NCBI GenBank assembly: GCA_021850345.1
Contig: JAJZMN010000006.1
Span: 1-11,951, forward strand
Reading direction: 5' to 3'
DNA length: 11,951 nt
DNA from: Actinomycetes bacterium
Lineage (GTDB): Bacteria > Actinomycetota > Acidimicrobiia > Acidimicrobiales > RAAP-2
The stretch's first letter is position 1, and every line of letters starts with the position of its first letter. The notes beneath the pieces are model-generated. The model was given only the letters and a program-made list of their open reading frames with translations, searched no databases and was not told the origin of the DNA. Position numbers and translations under genes: made by a program. Of this stretch, positions 1 through 7,303 are shown one piece after another.

Positions 1-2
1 CC

Positions 3-953
3 CTCGGGGGCTCGCCGGCACCGGACGACCTCGTGAGAGACGCCGACATCGCCATGTACCGGGCGAAGGAGCGGGGTGGTCACCGGGCCGAGGTCTTCGA
101 GGCCGTGATGGAGTCCCGCGCCATCGTCCGCTTCGAGCTCGAGCGCGACCTCGCCCAGGCGGTCGCAGCCAGCAACCGGCGGCGGGAGAACGACCCCGCC
201 GGGACGCTGCGGATCCACTACCAGCCGATCGTCTCCTTCGACGGGCCGATCCTCGGGGTCGAGGCGCTCGTTCGCTGGGAGCACCCGCGCTACGGCCTCA
301 TGTCCCCGCTCGAGTTCATCCCGCTCGCCGAGGAGACCGGCCTCATCGTGCCGCTCGGGCAGTTCGTCCTCGAGGAGTCCGTCCGCCAGGTGGCCGAGTG
401 GAGGAGGACCGTCTCTCCGGACCTGTCCCTCTCGGTCAACGTGTCGGCCCACCAGCTCGACGGGCGCGACCTGGCCGCCCTCGTCGAGTCCGTGCTGGCC
501 GAGACCGGGCTCGAGCCGGACGCCCTCTGCCTCGAGCTCACCGAGTCGGCGCTCCTCCGGGACTCGGGCAACGGCGCCGACACCCTGGGTGACCTCCGGC
601 GGCTCGGGGTCCGCTTCGCCGTCGACGACTTCGGGACCGGGTACTCCTCGCTCGTCTACCTGCGGCGCTTCCCCGTCCAGCTCGTCAAGCTGGATCGCAG
701 CTTCGTCTCGGGCGTGCCCACGAGCCCGCAGGACGCCGCCATCGTGTCGGCGGTGATCGACCTCGCCCACGCGCTCGGGATGGCGGCCGTGGCCGAGGGG
801 ATCGAGACCTCCGAGCAGCGGGCGGCCCTCGCCTCGCTCGGCTGCGAGCTCGGTCAGGGCTACCTGTGGTCCCGGCCCCTCCCGGGCGACGAGATCACGG
901 CCCTCCTCGAGGCGGGGAGCGAGCTCGGGAGCACGCCGGCAGCGCTCAGCTGA
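3..953 (+). CDS. GGDEF-EAL cyclic-di-GMP signalling protein, C-terminal part (5' truncated by window edge)
   Basis: The frame is open to the left edge, so the true start lies outside. The first visible residues, including RDADIAMYRAKERGG, are the typical end of a GGDEF (diguanylate cyclase) domain; its catalytic GG[D/E]EF loop is not in the window. After a short linker comes a full EAL phosphodiesterase domain (about nt 210-920). All the usual catalytic and metal-binding signatures are present: EALVRW (codon at 261), NVSAH, LELTES, VDDFGTGYSSL, the lysine in VKLDRSF, AEGIET and GQGY. By family knowledge an intact EAL domain hydrolyses c-di-GMP to pGpG, so this half looks catalytically competent. 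Whether the protein is a net cyclase or phosphodiesterase cannot be judged without the missing GGDEF half and any N-terminal sensor. The short serine/alanine-rich tail ends at TGA 951-953. The next gene starts about 40 nt downstream on the same strand. Confidence 0.93.
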   Translation, partial: LGGSPAPDDLVRDADIAMYRAKERGGHRAEVFEAVMESRAIVRFELERDLAQAVAASNRRRENDPAGTLRIHYQPIVSFDGPILGVEALVRWEHPRYGLMSPLEFIPLAEETGLIVPLGQFVLEESVRQVAEWRRTVSPDLSLSVNVSAHQLDGRDLAALVESVLAETGLEPDALCLELTESALLRDSGNGADTLGDLRRLGVRFAVDDFGTGYSSLVYLRRFPVQLVKLDRSFVSGVPTSPQDAAIVSAVIDLAHALGMAAVAEGIETSEQRAALASLGCELGQGYLWSRPLPGDEITALLEAGSELGSTPAALS

Positions 954-993
954 CCATCCGCTGCGCTCGCCTTTCGGCGAGGGAGTATTGGCC

Positions 994-1950
994 GTGCTGT
1001 TTTTCATCTTGCGCTTCCTCGGGCAGGGGACACGCAAGCGCGCGCTCGGGCTGATCGGTCTCGCCACCTTCGTCGTCCTCGCCGGCGGGGTCGCCTTCGC
1101 ACTCGTCGAGCACCTGTCGGTCTGGATGGGGTGGTACTGGGCGGTGACCACCGCCACGACCGTCGGTTACGGCGACGTGACACCGCACACGACGGCGGGT
1201 CACGTCATCGCCGTGGTCGTCATGCTCTCCACGATCCCGCTCCTCGGAGCGGTCTTCGCGTTGTGGTCCGGTGCGGCCGCCGCCGCCCGTCTGAGGAGGT
1301 TGATGCACATGGGACGGCCCTTTCCGCCCGGTCGCTTCCGGATCGTCGTCGGCATGCACGCCGTCGTCCCCGCCACGCTCGACGAGCTCGTGCGGATGGG
1401 CGAGGATGTCGTGCTCGTGGCGGACGTCGATCCGGCGGGCGTCTCGCCGGAGGTCCACCTCGTACGAGGTGACCCGACCAGCCTTCACGCACTGCGGACG
1501 GCTCGCCCGGAGAAGGCGGCTCACGCACTCGTCACCGGCGAGAGCGACGGCGATGTCCTCGTCTCGACGGTGCTGCTCCGCCAGTGCGCCCGCGAGCTCG
1601 AGATGACGGCCCTCGTCCATGCGAGGGCGGCGGCCGAGGCGCTGAAGGACCTCGGGGTGGCCGTCACCATCTCAGCCGACGACCTCCTCAGCCACACGCT
1701 CGCGAAGGTGCTCGAGAGCCCTCACGCCGGCACCTTCCTCGTCGAGCTGCTCGACTCGGAGCGTCACCGCCTCGACGAGCTCACCGCCACGCCGGAGATG
1801 GTCGGCCGACCCCTCTCCTCGCTGCGCGCCGAGCGGGACGACCTCGTGCTCGGCCTCGTCCACGACGAACGCGTCTCGCTCGGCATCGGCGAGGACCCGA
1901 CCGTCGCCGCCGGCGACCGGCTGCTCGTCGCTCGCCCTACCGCCTCCTGA
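994..1950 (+). CDS. Two-transmembrane potassium channel with cytosolic RCK/TrkA-like domains
   Basis: Residues are numbered from TTG 988. A first membrane helix (about 20-42) is followed by a pore loop with the K+ selectivity filter TVGYG (58-62, within TTATTVGYGDVTP), then a second helix (about 72-95). This is the MthK/Kch-type ion-channel architecture. From about 116 a Rossmann-like RCK-N region follows, with LVADVDP at the end of a strand and VRGDPTSLHAL downstream. A TrkA-C-like tail (about 265-318) ends in GDRLLVARP. The nucleotide-binding glycine loop is degenerate: GMHAVV at 122-127 replaces GxGxxG, so classical NAD(H) binding is doubtful. Two starts are possible: TTG 988, only 2 nt from GGGAG (981-985), or GTG 994, 8 nt from it. 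GTG 994 is preferred; the protein differs by two residues. The gene ends at TGA 1948-1950, overlapping the convergent mannosidase gene by 14 bp. Expected role: regulated K+ flux across the cytoplasmic membrane. Confidence 0.9.
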   Translation: MLFFILRFLGQGTRKRALGLIGLATFVVLAGGVAFALVEHLSVWMGWYWAVTTATTVGYGDVTPHTTAGHVIAVVVMLSTIPLLGAVFALWSGAAAAARLRRLMHMGRPFPPGRFRIVVGMHAVVPATLDELVRMGEDVVLVADVDPAGVSPEVHLVRGDPTSLHALRTARPEKAAHALVTGESDGDVLVSTVLLRQCARELEMTALVHARAAAEALKDLGVAVTISADDLLSHTLAKVLESPHAGTFLVELLDSERHRLDELTATPEMVGRPLSSLRAERDDLVLGLVHDERVSLGIGEDPTVAAGDRLLVARPTAS

Positions 1951-4900
1951 GGCGCGCCGTCACGAGCTCGAAGGGTCGCAGCGCCACGCGAAGGCGGCCC
2001 TCGTCGACGGCGAGATCGCCGAGCGGACGCTCCAGGAGGTCGGCCCGGGTCGCCCCCGTCACGCCGTCGGCGGCGATCACGGCGCTCCCGTGGGCGCCGG
2101 CGTGCTCGTAGAAGCGCACCACGAGGTCCCCGCTCCCGTCGTCGGCGAGCTTCACGGCCGACAGGCTCGCTCCCTCGAGCCTCACCAGCGCGCCGGCGGC
2201 CGGTGCCCCCGCGTCAGCGGTCCGGCCGTCGACCACCCGCAGCGGGAGGTTGAACGCCTCCGCCCTCGAGACGACGTCGTCGAGGCGGTCGTGGCAGTAC
2301 AGGGCGTAGCGGAAACGGTGGGTGCCCACGTCCGCCTCCGGGTCCGGCCAGCCCGGCCCCCGCAGGAGCGAGAGGCGCATGACGTTCCGCCGGACGTCGT
2401 AGCCGTACTTGCAGTCGTTGATGAGCGCCACGCCGAAGCCGGGCTCGTCGAGCGAGGCCCAGCGCTGCGCCGGCACCTCGAACCGTGCGGCGTCCCAGGA
2501 GGTGTTGGCGTGCGTCGGACGCTCGAGATGCCCGAACTGGATCTCATAGCTGGCGTGGCGAGCCCGCAGCGCGAGCGGGAAGGCGACCTTCAAGAAGCGG
2601 TGGCGCTCCTGCCAGTCGACCTCCGTCGCGAACTCGACCAGGCCCGATCCAGCGGAGAGGCGGATGTCCTGGACGATCCGCGACGACCCGCCGAGCGGCC
2701 GTGTGACCCGGACGCTCACCCGCAGCGGCCCCTCCTCGAGCACCTCCACGGATGCGGCCCGGCACTGGTCCACGGCCCGGTCGAAGGTCCCCGGGTCCAC
2801 GTCCCAGGCGTCGAAGTGGTTGGGCAGGTCGTGGTGGAGCTGGAACATGTTGGCCCGTTCGCCCGGCTCGACCGCCTCGCGATCCCGGACGAGGTCCTCG
2901 AGCGAGGTGATGAGCCCGTCGTCATCGATTGTCACCGCGACGAGGCCGTTCGAGAGCCTCCGGCCGGCGATCTCGGCGCGGTGGTCCACGTCAGCTGTCG
3001 GCGGCTCGCTCGAGAGCTCGTAGCGGGCGTACCCGCAGCCCGGGACGCGGGCGGACACGAGCACAACCCCGTTCGACGCCAGCTGGACCGGCAGACACGA
3101 GCCGTCGGGAGCGACGGCAGAGCGGGGCGTGCCCGCCAGGCCGAGACCGGCGACATCGACCTCCACGACCTCGTGACGCTCGTAGGTGGCGGCGTTGAGG
3201 ACGACCATCGAGCCGAGGCTGCCCGATGCGCTGGCGACCGGTCCGACCCCTTGGACCAACCGGTCCGCCGCCCGGGCGATCACGTCGTTCGCCACGTCCG
3301 CCACCTCTCCGTAGGTGACCTCGGCATCGTCGTGAACCCAGTGGATGCTCGAGCCCGGGAGGATGTCGTGGAACTGCAGCAGCAGCACGCTCTGCCAGGC
3401 CCCGACGAGCTCCGCCATGGCCTCGTTGGCCGCCTCGCCCTCGAGCGCGGCGGCGACCCAGCACTCCGCCTCGCGCAGCAGGCTCTCCGAGCGCCGGTTG
3501 CCGAGCTTGCCTTGCGCCTGGGTCGTCTGAACGCCGCGGTGACGCTCGAGGTAGAGCTCCCCCGACCAGACGGGGAGCCCGCCGGGCCCGGGGGCGTGAG
3601 CCGTCCGGACGGTGCCGGGCGCGGCCTCGTCCGCCGCGCGGTCGCTCGCTTCCGCCTCCGCCTCGAGGGCGTCGAAGAAGCTGCGGGACGTGCCGAGCCG
3701 GACAGCCGGCAGCGGATCGAGGTCGCGGACCCGCCGGGCCCGTGCCAGCATCTCCGTCGTCGGGCCACCGCCACCGTCGCCATAGCCGTAGACGTACAGC
3801 GACCGGGAGGAGATGCCGTGCTGGGCGAAGCGCCGCTCCCCCTCGAGCAACTGGGCGACGGCGAACTCGCCGTTGTAGGTGTCGGTGGGCGGGCAGTGTG
3901 CGAGGACTCTCGAGCCGTCGATGCCCTCCCACCAGAAGGTGTGGTGGGGGAAGGTGTTCGTCTCGTTCCAGCTCAGCTTCTGGGTGAAGAACCGGCGGAC
4001 TCCTGCTGCGGCGAGGATCCCTGGGAGGGCTCCGGAGTACCCGAATGCGTCCGGGAGCCAGCAGTCGACCGTCTCGACTCCGTAGCGGTCGAGGAAGAAG
4101 CGCTTGCCGAACACGAGCTGGCGGGCGAGGGACTCGCCCGAGGGCAGGTTCGTGTCGGGCTCCACCCACATGCTGCCGACCGGCTCGAGCTGGCCGTCGG
4201 CGACGTGGCGCTTCATCTGCTCGAACAGGGTGGGGTAGTGCTGCTCCATCCAGGCGTGCTGCTGAGCCTGCGAGCAGACGAACACGTAGTCGGGGTCCTG
4301 CTCCATCATCCGGATGGCCGTGGAGAAGGTGCGGGCGCACTTGCGACGCGTCTCCCTCACCGGCCACAGCCAGGCGGAGTCGATGTGGGCGTGGCCGACC
4401 GCGGTCACCTCGTGGGCCCGCGGACCCGTCGGGGTCTCGAGCAGTTCCCGCCAGCGCTCCCGGTGCGCCGTGATGCTCCGGCGCACATCGGACAGGTCGA
4501 CTCCCCGTGCGACGTCATCGAGGCACCGGAGGATCTCGATCGACCGCCGGTGGGCGTGGCCGAGCGAGTCGGCGAGCTCGACGAGGACCGTCCAGTCGAA
4601 GAGCACGGCCATCATCTCGTCGTCCTCGACGGCGAGGTCGAACTGCCTCAAGCGGTAGAGCGGGTGGCCGTCGTAGTCGGGCATCAAGAGCGGCCACTCG
4701 AGGGGACCCTCCTGCTGTGCAGGGTTGGCGGCGGCCTCGATGAGCAGCTCGACCCGCTCGCCCGGGACGGCAGAGGACGTGATCTCGATTGTGTTGTGCT
4801 TCGGGTTGAGGCCCTGGCGAGGCGTCGGGCCGTCGAACAAGAGGGCCTCTCCGCCGAATCCCGTCTGTCCCCGGTATCCGAGGTCGACGCGGGCGACGAC

Positions 4901-5155
4901 ATGGCTCCCCTCGAAGTCGCCGGGGATCTCGCCCGCCGCCCGGAACCAGGCGGTCGACCAGGCACCGCCCCAGGTCTCGCCGACCCGGAAGGGCGAGAAG
5001 GTCAAGGTGCCGGCCAGCTCTGGCGGCACGGGCTCGCCGGGCAGCCGGCTGATGGCGATCGAGAGCGGGGCCGAGCGTGGGTGCGTCGCCGGCCAGATGA
5101 TCTCGGAGAGAAGTCGCTTGATGCGCTCCCGCCGGACGCCGGAGTCGGAACTCAT
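1937..5155 (-). CDS. Alpha-mannosidase, glycoside hydrolase family 38
   Basis: A 1072-residue protein of the GH38 retaining alpha-mannosidase family, in the class that includes yeast vacuolar Ams1 and many bacterial cytosolic enzymes. An N-terminal beta-rich region precedes the catalytic domain, which begins with HAHIDSAWLWP (H257, D259: zinc ligands in the family). It continues with the presumed nucleophile D369 in CWLPDAFGYSG, then GYGDGGGGP (about 457-465), then QFHDILPGSS with H596, a further conserved zinc ligand. The mid domain and a long beta-sandwich C-terminal domain follow, to RPFELVTARLRRR. Length and motif order fit the family with no gap, so the gene looks intact. There is no signal peptide, suggesting a cytosolic enzyme that cleaves mannosides from imported or internal glycans or oligosaccharides. 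ATG 5155 has no good Shine-Dalgarno but has the -10-like TAGACA exactly 6 nt upstream, which suggests a leaderless start. No sugar transporter or regulator is adjacent, so the substrate source is unknown. Confidence 0.96.
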   Translation of the reverse strand: MSSDSGVRRERIKRLLSEIIWPATHPRSAPLSIAISRLPGEPVPPELAGTLTFSPFRVGETWGGAWSTAWFRAAGEIPGDFEGSHVVARVDLGYRGQTGFGGEALLFDGPTPRQGLNPKHNTIEITSSAVPGERVELLIEAAANPAQQEGPLEWPLLMPDYDGHPLYRLRQFDLAVEDDEMMAVLFDWTVLVELADSLGHAHRRSIEILRCLDDVARGVDLSDVRRSITAHRERWRELLETPTGPRAHEVTAVGHAHIDSAWLWPVRETRRKCARTFSTAIRMMEQDPDYVFVCSQAQQHAWMEQHYPTLFEQMKRHVADGQLEPVGSMWVEPDTNLPSGESLARQLVFGKRFFLDRYGVETVDCWLPDAFGYSGALPGILAAAGVRRFFTQKLSWNETNTFPHHTFWWEGIDGSRVLAHCPPTDTYNGEFAVAQLLEGERRFAQHGISSRSLYVYGYGDGGGGPTTEMLARARRVRDLDPLPAVRLGTSRSFFDALEAEAEASDRAADEAAPGTVRTAHAPGPGGLPVWSGELYLERHRGVQTTQAQGKLGNRRSESLLREAECWVAAALEGEAANEAMAELVGAWQSVLLLQFHDILPGSSIHWVHDDAEVTYGEVADVANDVIARAADRLVQGVGPVASASGSLGSMVVLNAATYERHEVVEVDVAGLGLAGTPRSAVAPDGSCLPVQLASNGVVLVSARVPGCGYARYELSSEPPTADVDHRAEIAGRRLSNGLVAVTIDDDGLITSLEDLVRDREAVEPGERANMFQLHHDLPNHFDAWDVDPGTFDRAVDQCRAASVEVLEEGPLRVSVRVTRPLGGSSRIVQDIRLSAGSGLVEFATEVDWQERHRFLKVAFPLALRARHASYEIQFGHLERPTHANTSWDAARFEVPAQRWASLDEPGFGVALINDCKYGYDVRRNVMRLSLLRGPGWPDPEADVGTHRFRYALYCHDRLDDVVSRAEAFNLPLRVVDGRTADAGAPAAGALVRLEGASLSAVKLADDGSGDLVVRFYEHAGAHGSAVIAADGVTGATRADLLERPLGDLAVDEGRLRVALRPFELVTARLRRR

Positions 5156-5161
5156 CGGCCC

Positions 5162-5167
5162 TGTCTA
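5162..5167 (-). promoter_or_regulatory. Candidate -10 element for leaderless mannosidase mRNA
   Basis: The hexamer TAGACA on the minus strand (5167 down to 5162) resembles the actinobacterial TANNNT -10 box, except that the last base is A. It lies exactly 6 nt before ATG 5155, so transcription would begin at or next to the A of the start codon. No clear TTGACA-like -35 box is visible. The same spacing occurs at two other genes in the window. Confidence 0.4.
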
Positions 5168-5240
5168 CCGCTTCGCCGTCGATCGGCGCGACATCGCCTC
5201 GAGCCGTACGCGATCGGGCACCCTCGGCGCTTTGAAGGCT

Positions 5241-6200
5241 ATGGGACGAGCGTCCGCCCGTAGCGCAGCGCTGCTCGTGCTCGCTGCGGCCACGCTCTCC
5301 GCCGCCAGTTGCGGTCGCGTAGCCGGTGAGCGGCAGGGCTCACGGCCGCCGGGGGCGCAGGCGCGGTCGGTCCGCCCAGGGCGATCCGACGCCGCCCTTG
5401 CCCGGAGCGAGGCGGGGCGGATCCTGCGCGAGGTCGGCGAGCCCCCGGGCTGCAGGCGCATCGGACGGGTTCCCGCCGGCGCCTCGTCCCGTCTCTCCCA
5501 GCCGCTCGCCGAGCCCGGCACGCCGAACCTCGCCATCTCGACGGCGCTGTGCGTCAGCTCGCTCCCGCCGACTCGGGTCATCGGTTGGTACCGCTCACAC
5601 GCGCTCGCCGGCGCCAGCCTCGGCTCGAGCGGCCAGTCGGCCTCTCGCGGCGTCACGACGGCATGGATGTACGCCTACACGGTGCCCTCCGCCCGTGTGC
5701 TCACCGAGGCCGGTCCGGAGGTCTCCGTCGCCTCCCTGCCGGGCGGCGGCTCGGTGGTGCGAATCGACGCCCTCGTCGTCTACTCGCCGTCCAAGCCGCC
5801 GAGCGAGAGGATCCCGGCCGACGTCACCCGGCTCGTCGTCGCCGTCACCCCCGAACGCGGGCGCCGGGTCCTTCGCACGGTTGTCGACGGGACGACGATC
5901 AGCCGAGTCGTCTCGGTGGTGGACGCGCTCCTGCGGCCGAGCTACGAGAGCAACCCGGGTGGGCCCGCGGTGACGGTCACCACGGCGCGCGAGCAGGTCG
6001 AGATCGAGTTCTACGGGACGCCACCGGGCTCCGGTCGGACGTCCCTCCTCGCCACCTTGGACGAGCACCCTCTTCTCGGAGGCGGCACCGGCAACGTCGT
6101 GCTGAGCGTCGGCGGCCGCCACCAGCCGATCCTGCTCGACGGCGGCGGGCTCGCCCACCTCGCGGGCGCCATCACGGGCACGCACCTGAAGGCCTACTGA
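5241..6200 (+). CDS. Predicted secreted lipoprotein of unknown function
   Basis: A 319-residue protein starting at ATG 5241. The N-terminus is a signal peptide: arginines (MGRASARS), a hydrophobic run (AALLVLAAATLSAA) and then C24 in a permissive lipobox (LSAASC). It is therefore predicted to be lipid-anchored on the outer face of the membrane. The start was chosen because the signal peptide begins there; AAGG lies only 2 nt upstream, so the ribosome binding site is weak. The frame is open far upstream (from 4725), but that part is antisense to the mannosidase. The mature protein has two further cysteines (C71 in EPPGCRR and C104 in TALCVSS) that could form a disulphide. Later come a WYRSHAL segment, a conserved-looking stretch around SLPGGGSVVRIDALVVYSP, and a beta-rich tail ending near QPILLDGGGLAHLAG. 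It resembles hypothetical proteins I recall from Acidimicrobiia and other actinobacteria, but I can assign no function. The stop lies 24 nt from that of the convergent DksA/TraR-like gene. Confidence 0.75.
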   Translation: MGRASARSAALLVLAAATLSAASCGRVAGERQGSRPPGAQARSVRPGRSDAALARSEAGRILREVGEPPGCRRIGRVPAGASSRLSQPLAEPGTPNLAISTALCVSSLPPTRVIGWYRSHALAGASLGSSGQSASRGVTTAWMYAYTVPSARVLTEAGPEVSVASLPGGGSVVRIDALVVYSPSKPPSERIPADVTRLVVAVTPERGRRVLRTVVDGTTISRVVSVVDALLRPSYESNPGGPAVTVTTAREQVEIEFYGTPPGSGRTSLLATLDEHPLLGGGTGNVVLSVGGRHQPILLDGGGLAHLAGAITGTHLKAY

Positions 6201-6224
6201 GGCCCAAACCGGCGCTGGGGAGGA

Positions 6225-6581
6225 TCAACCGAGTCGAGGCCGCTCCTCGGCAGCCGCCTCCTCGGCGGTGACAGAAGCGAGCGGGTCGGCTTCGAGCCGC
6301 TCGTCGGGGATGACGGCGCCACCTCTCACCGAACGGCCGTAGGTGCCCTCCGAGAGCCGCTGCTCGGCCGCCGCCAGGGCCTCCCGTCTGATCCGGAGCA
6401 ACTCCTCGAGCGCCTCCGCGTCCAGGAGCTCACCGGTGAGCTCGGCCGAGTCGTCCCACCAGTCGGCCTCGGCCTCCTGGGCGGCGATCGAGTCCTCGCG
6501 CTCGTTCCGCAGGTGGACTTCCAATCGGTCGAGACGTGCTCGCTCCTCGTCCAGCAGCTGCCGAGCTCGCCGGTCGTCCAC
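6225..6581 (-). CDS. DksA/TraR-like protein lacking all four zinc-finger cysteines
   Basis: A 118-residue acidic protein. The N-terminal two-thirds (about 1-75) is a charged, heptad-like helical region rich in E, R and L (for example LLDEERARLDRLEVHL), matching the coiled-coil of DksA/TraR proteins. The C-terminus matches the DksA zinc-finger block in its non-cysteine positions: LSEGTYGRSVRGGAVIPDER then LEADP. Every zinc-ligand cysteine position is substituted, and the protein contains no cysteine at all. In the family, DksA inserts its coiled-coil into the RNA polymerase secondary channel and modulates initiation; that role here is inferred. Start is GTG 6581, supported by AAAGGAG five nt upstream. 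The stop is TGA at 6225-6227, and the gene converges with the lipoprotein gene. Two copies of a 22-bp tandem repeat lie 28 nt upstream. Similar cysteine-poor relatives exist in actinobacteria as far as I recall, so this may be a lineage-typical variant. Confidence 0.85.
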   Translation of the reverse strand: MDDRRARQLLDEERARLDRLEVHLRNEREDSIAAQEAEADWWDDSAELTGELLDAEALEELLRIRREALAAAEQRLSEGTYGRSVRGGAVIPDERLEADPLASVTAEEAAAEERPRLG

Positions 6582-6586
6582 AGGTA

Positions 6587-6593
6587 CTCCTTT
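6587..6593 (-). promoter_or_regulatory. Strong ribosome binding site deciding a GTG start
   Basis: Read on the minus strand this is AAAGGAG, separated by five nt from GTG 6581. It is one of the two best Shine-Dalgarno matches in the window and fixes the start of the DksA/TraR-like gene. Confidence 0.8.
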
Positions 6594-6608
6594 GGCGGGT
6601 CACTCCAA

Positions 6609-6655
6609 GAGGGTTCTTACCCGCGGCAGCGAGGGTTCTTACCCGCGGCAGCGAG
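6609..6655. repeat. 22-bp perfect tandem direct repeat (2.1 copies) upstream of the DksA/TraR-like gene
   Basis: Two identical 22-bp units (6609-6630 and 6631-6652) are followed by the first three bases (GAG) of a third. Each unit contains the small dyad GGGTTCTTACCC (GGGT and ACCC arms around TCTT) and a CCGCGG palindrome. The 22-bp period is close to two helical turns, so both copies would present the same DNA face. They lie 28 nt upstream of GTG 6581, where a promoter or operator is expected. They could equally be a recent slippage duplication with no function. Confidence 0.85.
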
Positions 6656-6683
6656 TCGGTGACACAGGCCGAGCCGGACCCCT

Positions 6684-7064
6684 TCAGGTCGCCGGTCGCC
6701 ACTCCTCCGCAGCAGCCAAGCCCACCCTCCGTCCCACCCGCCACCGGCCCCGAGCGTCAGCCGGCGCCAGCTCCCCGGTCGGTCGCCCATGCCGGCTCCA
6801 CAGCGTCACGTCCGCGTTCATGTGGGCACGCGTGTCGACCTTCTGCTCGGTGTCGAGCGTCCACTCGGCATCGGCCAACTCCGTCGCGTGCAGGTGGATC
6901 GACATGCCGCCGCCAGTTCGATGTCGTCCCGGACGACCGGCCGGAAGCGGATCACGACGCGGAACTCGTCGATCCCGCCGGCGCCGAGTGCGGCGGGCTG
7001 CACCTCGTTCACGGGAAGTCCGAGTGGCTGATCGATGAACCGCGGCTCGTTGAGCTGATCATCT
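6684..7064 (-). pseudogene. Decayed, 5'-truncated copy of a maleylpyruvate isomerase-family (mycothiol-dependent type) gene
   Basis: Read on the minus strand, segments in several frames match the intact gene at 10873-11640. One frame gives GIDEFRVVIRFRPVVRDDIEL (intact: GIDEF..SGFRPVGWDEIEL). A second gives SIHLHATELADAEWTLDTEQ (intact: TIHLHATDVADAEWTLDTDQ). A third gives SWRRLTLGA (intact CWRRLTLGA). The last returns to the second frame with AAAEEWRPAT then TGA 6684-6686 (intact AAAEEWRPAI). Direct base alignment locates the lesions: one base missing at about 6907-6914, one missing at about 6791-6802, and about 19 bases missing near 6715-6750. Similarity fades at about 7064, where the intact gene would continue into the HETLIH metal-ligand segment, so roughly the first 115 codons, including the metal-binding residues, are gone. 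The nucleotide match around 6838-6952 is high, by eye about 80%, so this is a paralogue in decay. It cannot make a functional enzyme. Confidence 0.85.
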
Positions 7065-7130
7065 CTGGCGGCTTGACGCGTGCGCGATCGAGAAGCCGGG
7101 TTGTCGCCGCAATCGGTCTGGTTGGTCAGC

Positions 7131-7253
7131 TTGTGTGACAAAGCTCGGCTACCGGTAGTCCAACTTCTTCCGGGTGTCGGATCGCCCGGCGTCTTCAACT
7201 TCTGCTCGGCCGACCCGCTCTTCGGTGCTCCGCTGCACGCCAGCAAGGCGTGA
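7131..7253 (+). pseudogene. Possible 3' remnant of an unidentified coding sequence (tentative)
   Basis: A short plus-strand frame ends at TGA 7251-7253. Its last 23 codons (encoding SPGVFNFCSADPLFGAPLHA and then SKA) end almost entirely in G or C (21 of 23 by my count), unlike the first part, and the residue composition looks protein-like. No good start codon or ribosome binding site precedes it, and I recognise no family. It may be chance in GC-rich DNA. Confidence 0.2.
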
Positions 7254-7303
7254 CTGGGGCTGCGGCCGCCGCACCCGGCCACGCGGCAACAGGTGACCGA
7301 GCC

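Noticed and set aside
2991..4367. A second long minus-strand frame (458 codons) inside the mannosidase.
   Set aside because: Arginine/proline-rich out-of-frame shadow of the same coding sequence; no motif and no independent start signal.
4725..5240. Upstream extension of the lipoprotein reading frame.
   Set aside because: It is antisense to the mannosidase 5' end, and the signal peptide starts at ATG 5241, so the extension would bury the export signal.
2090..5263. A plus-strand open frame of 1057 codons lying antisense to the mannosidase gene.
   Set aside because: It mirrors the mannosidase, whose minus-strand translation carries all GH38 motifs. Its own translation is rich in R, P, V and E with no recognisable domain, as expected for antisense frames in GC-rich genes.
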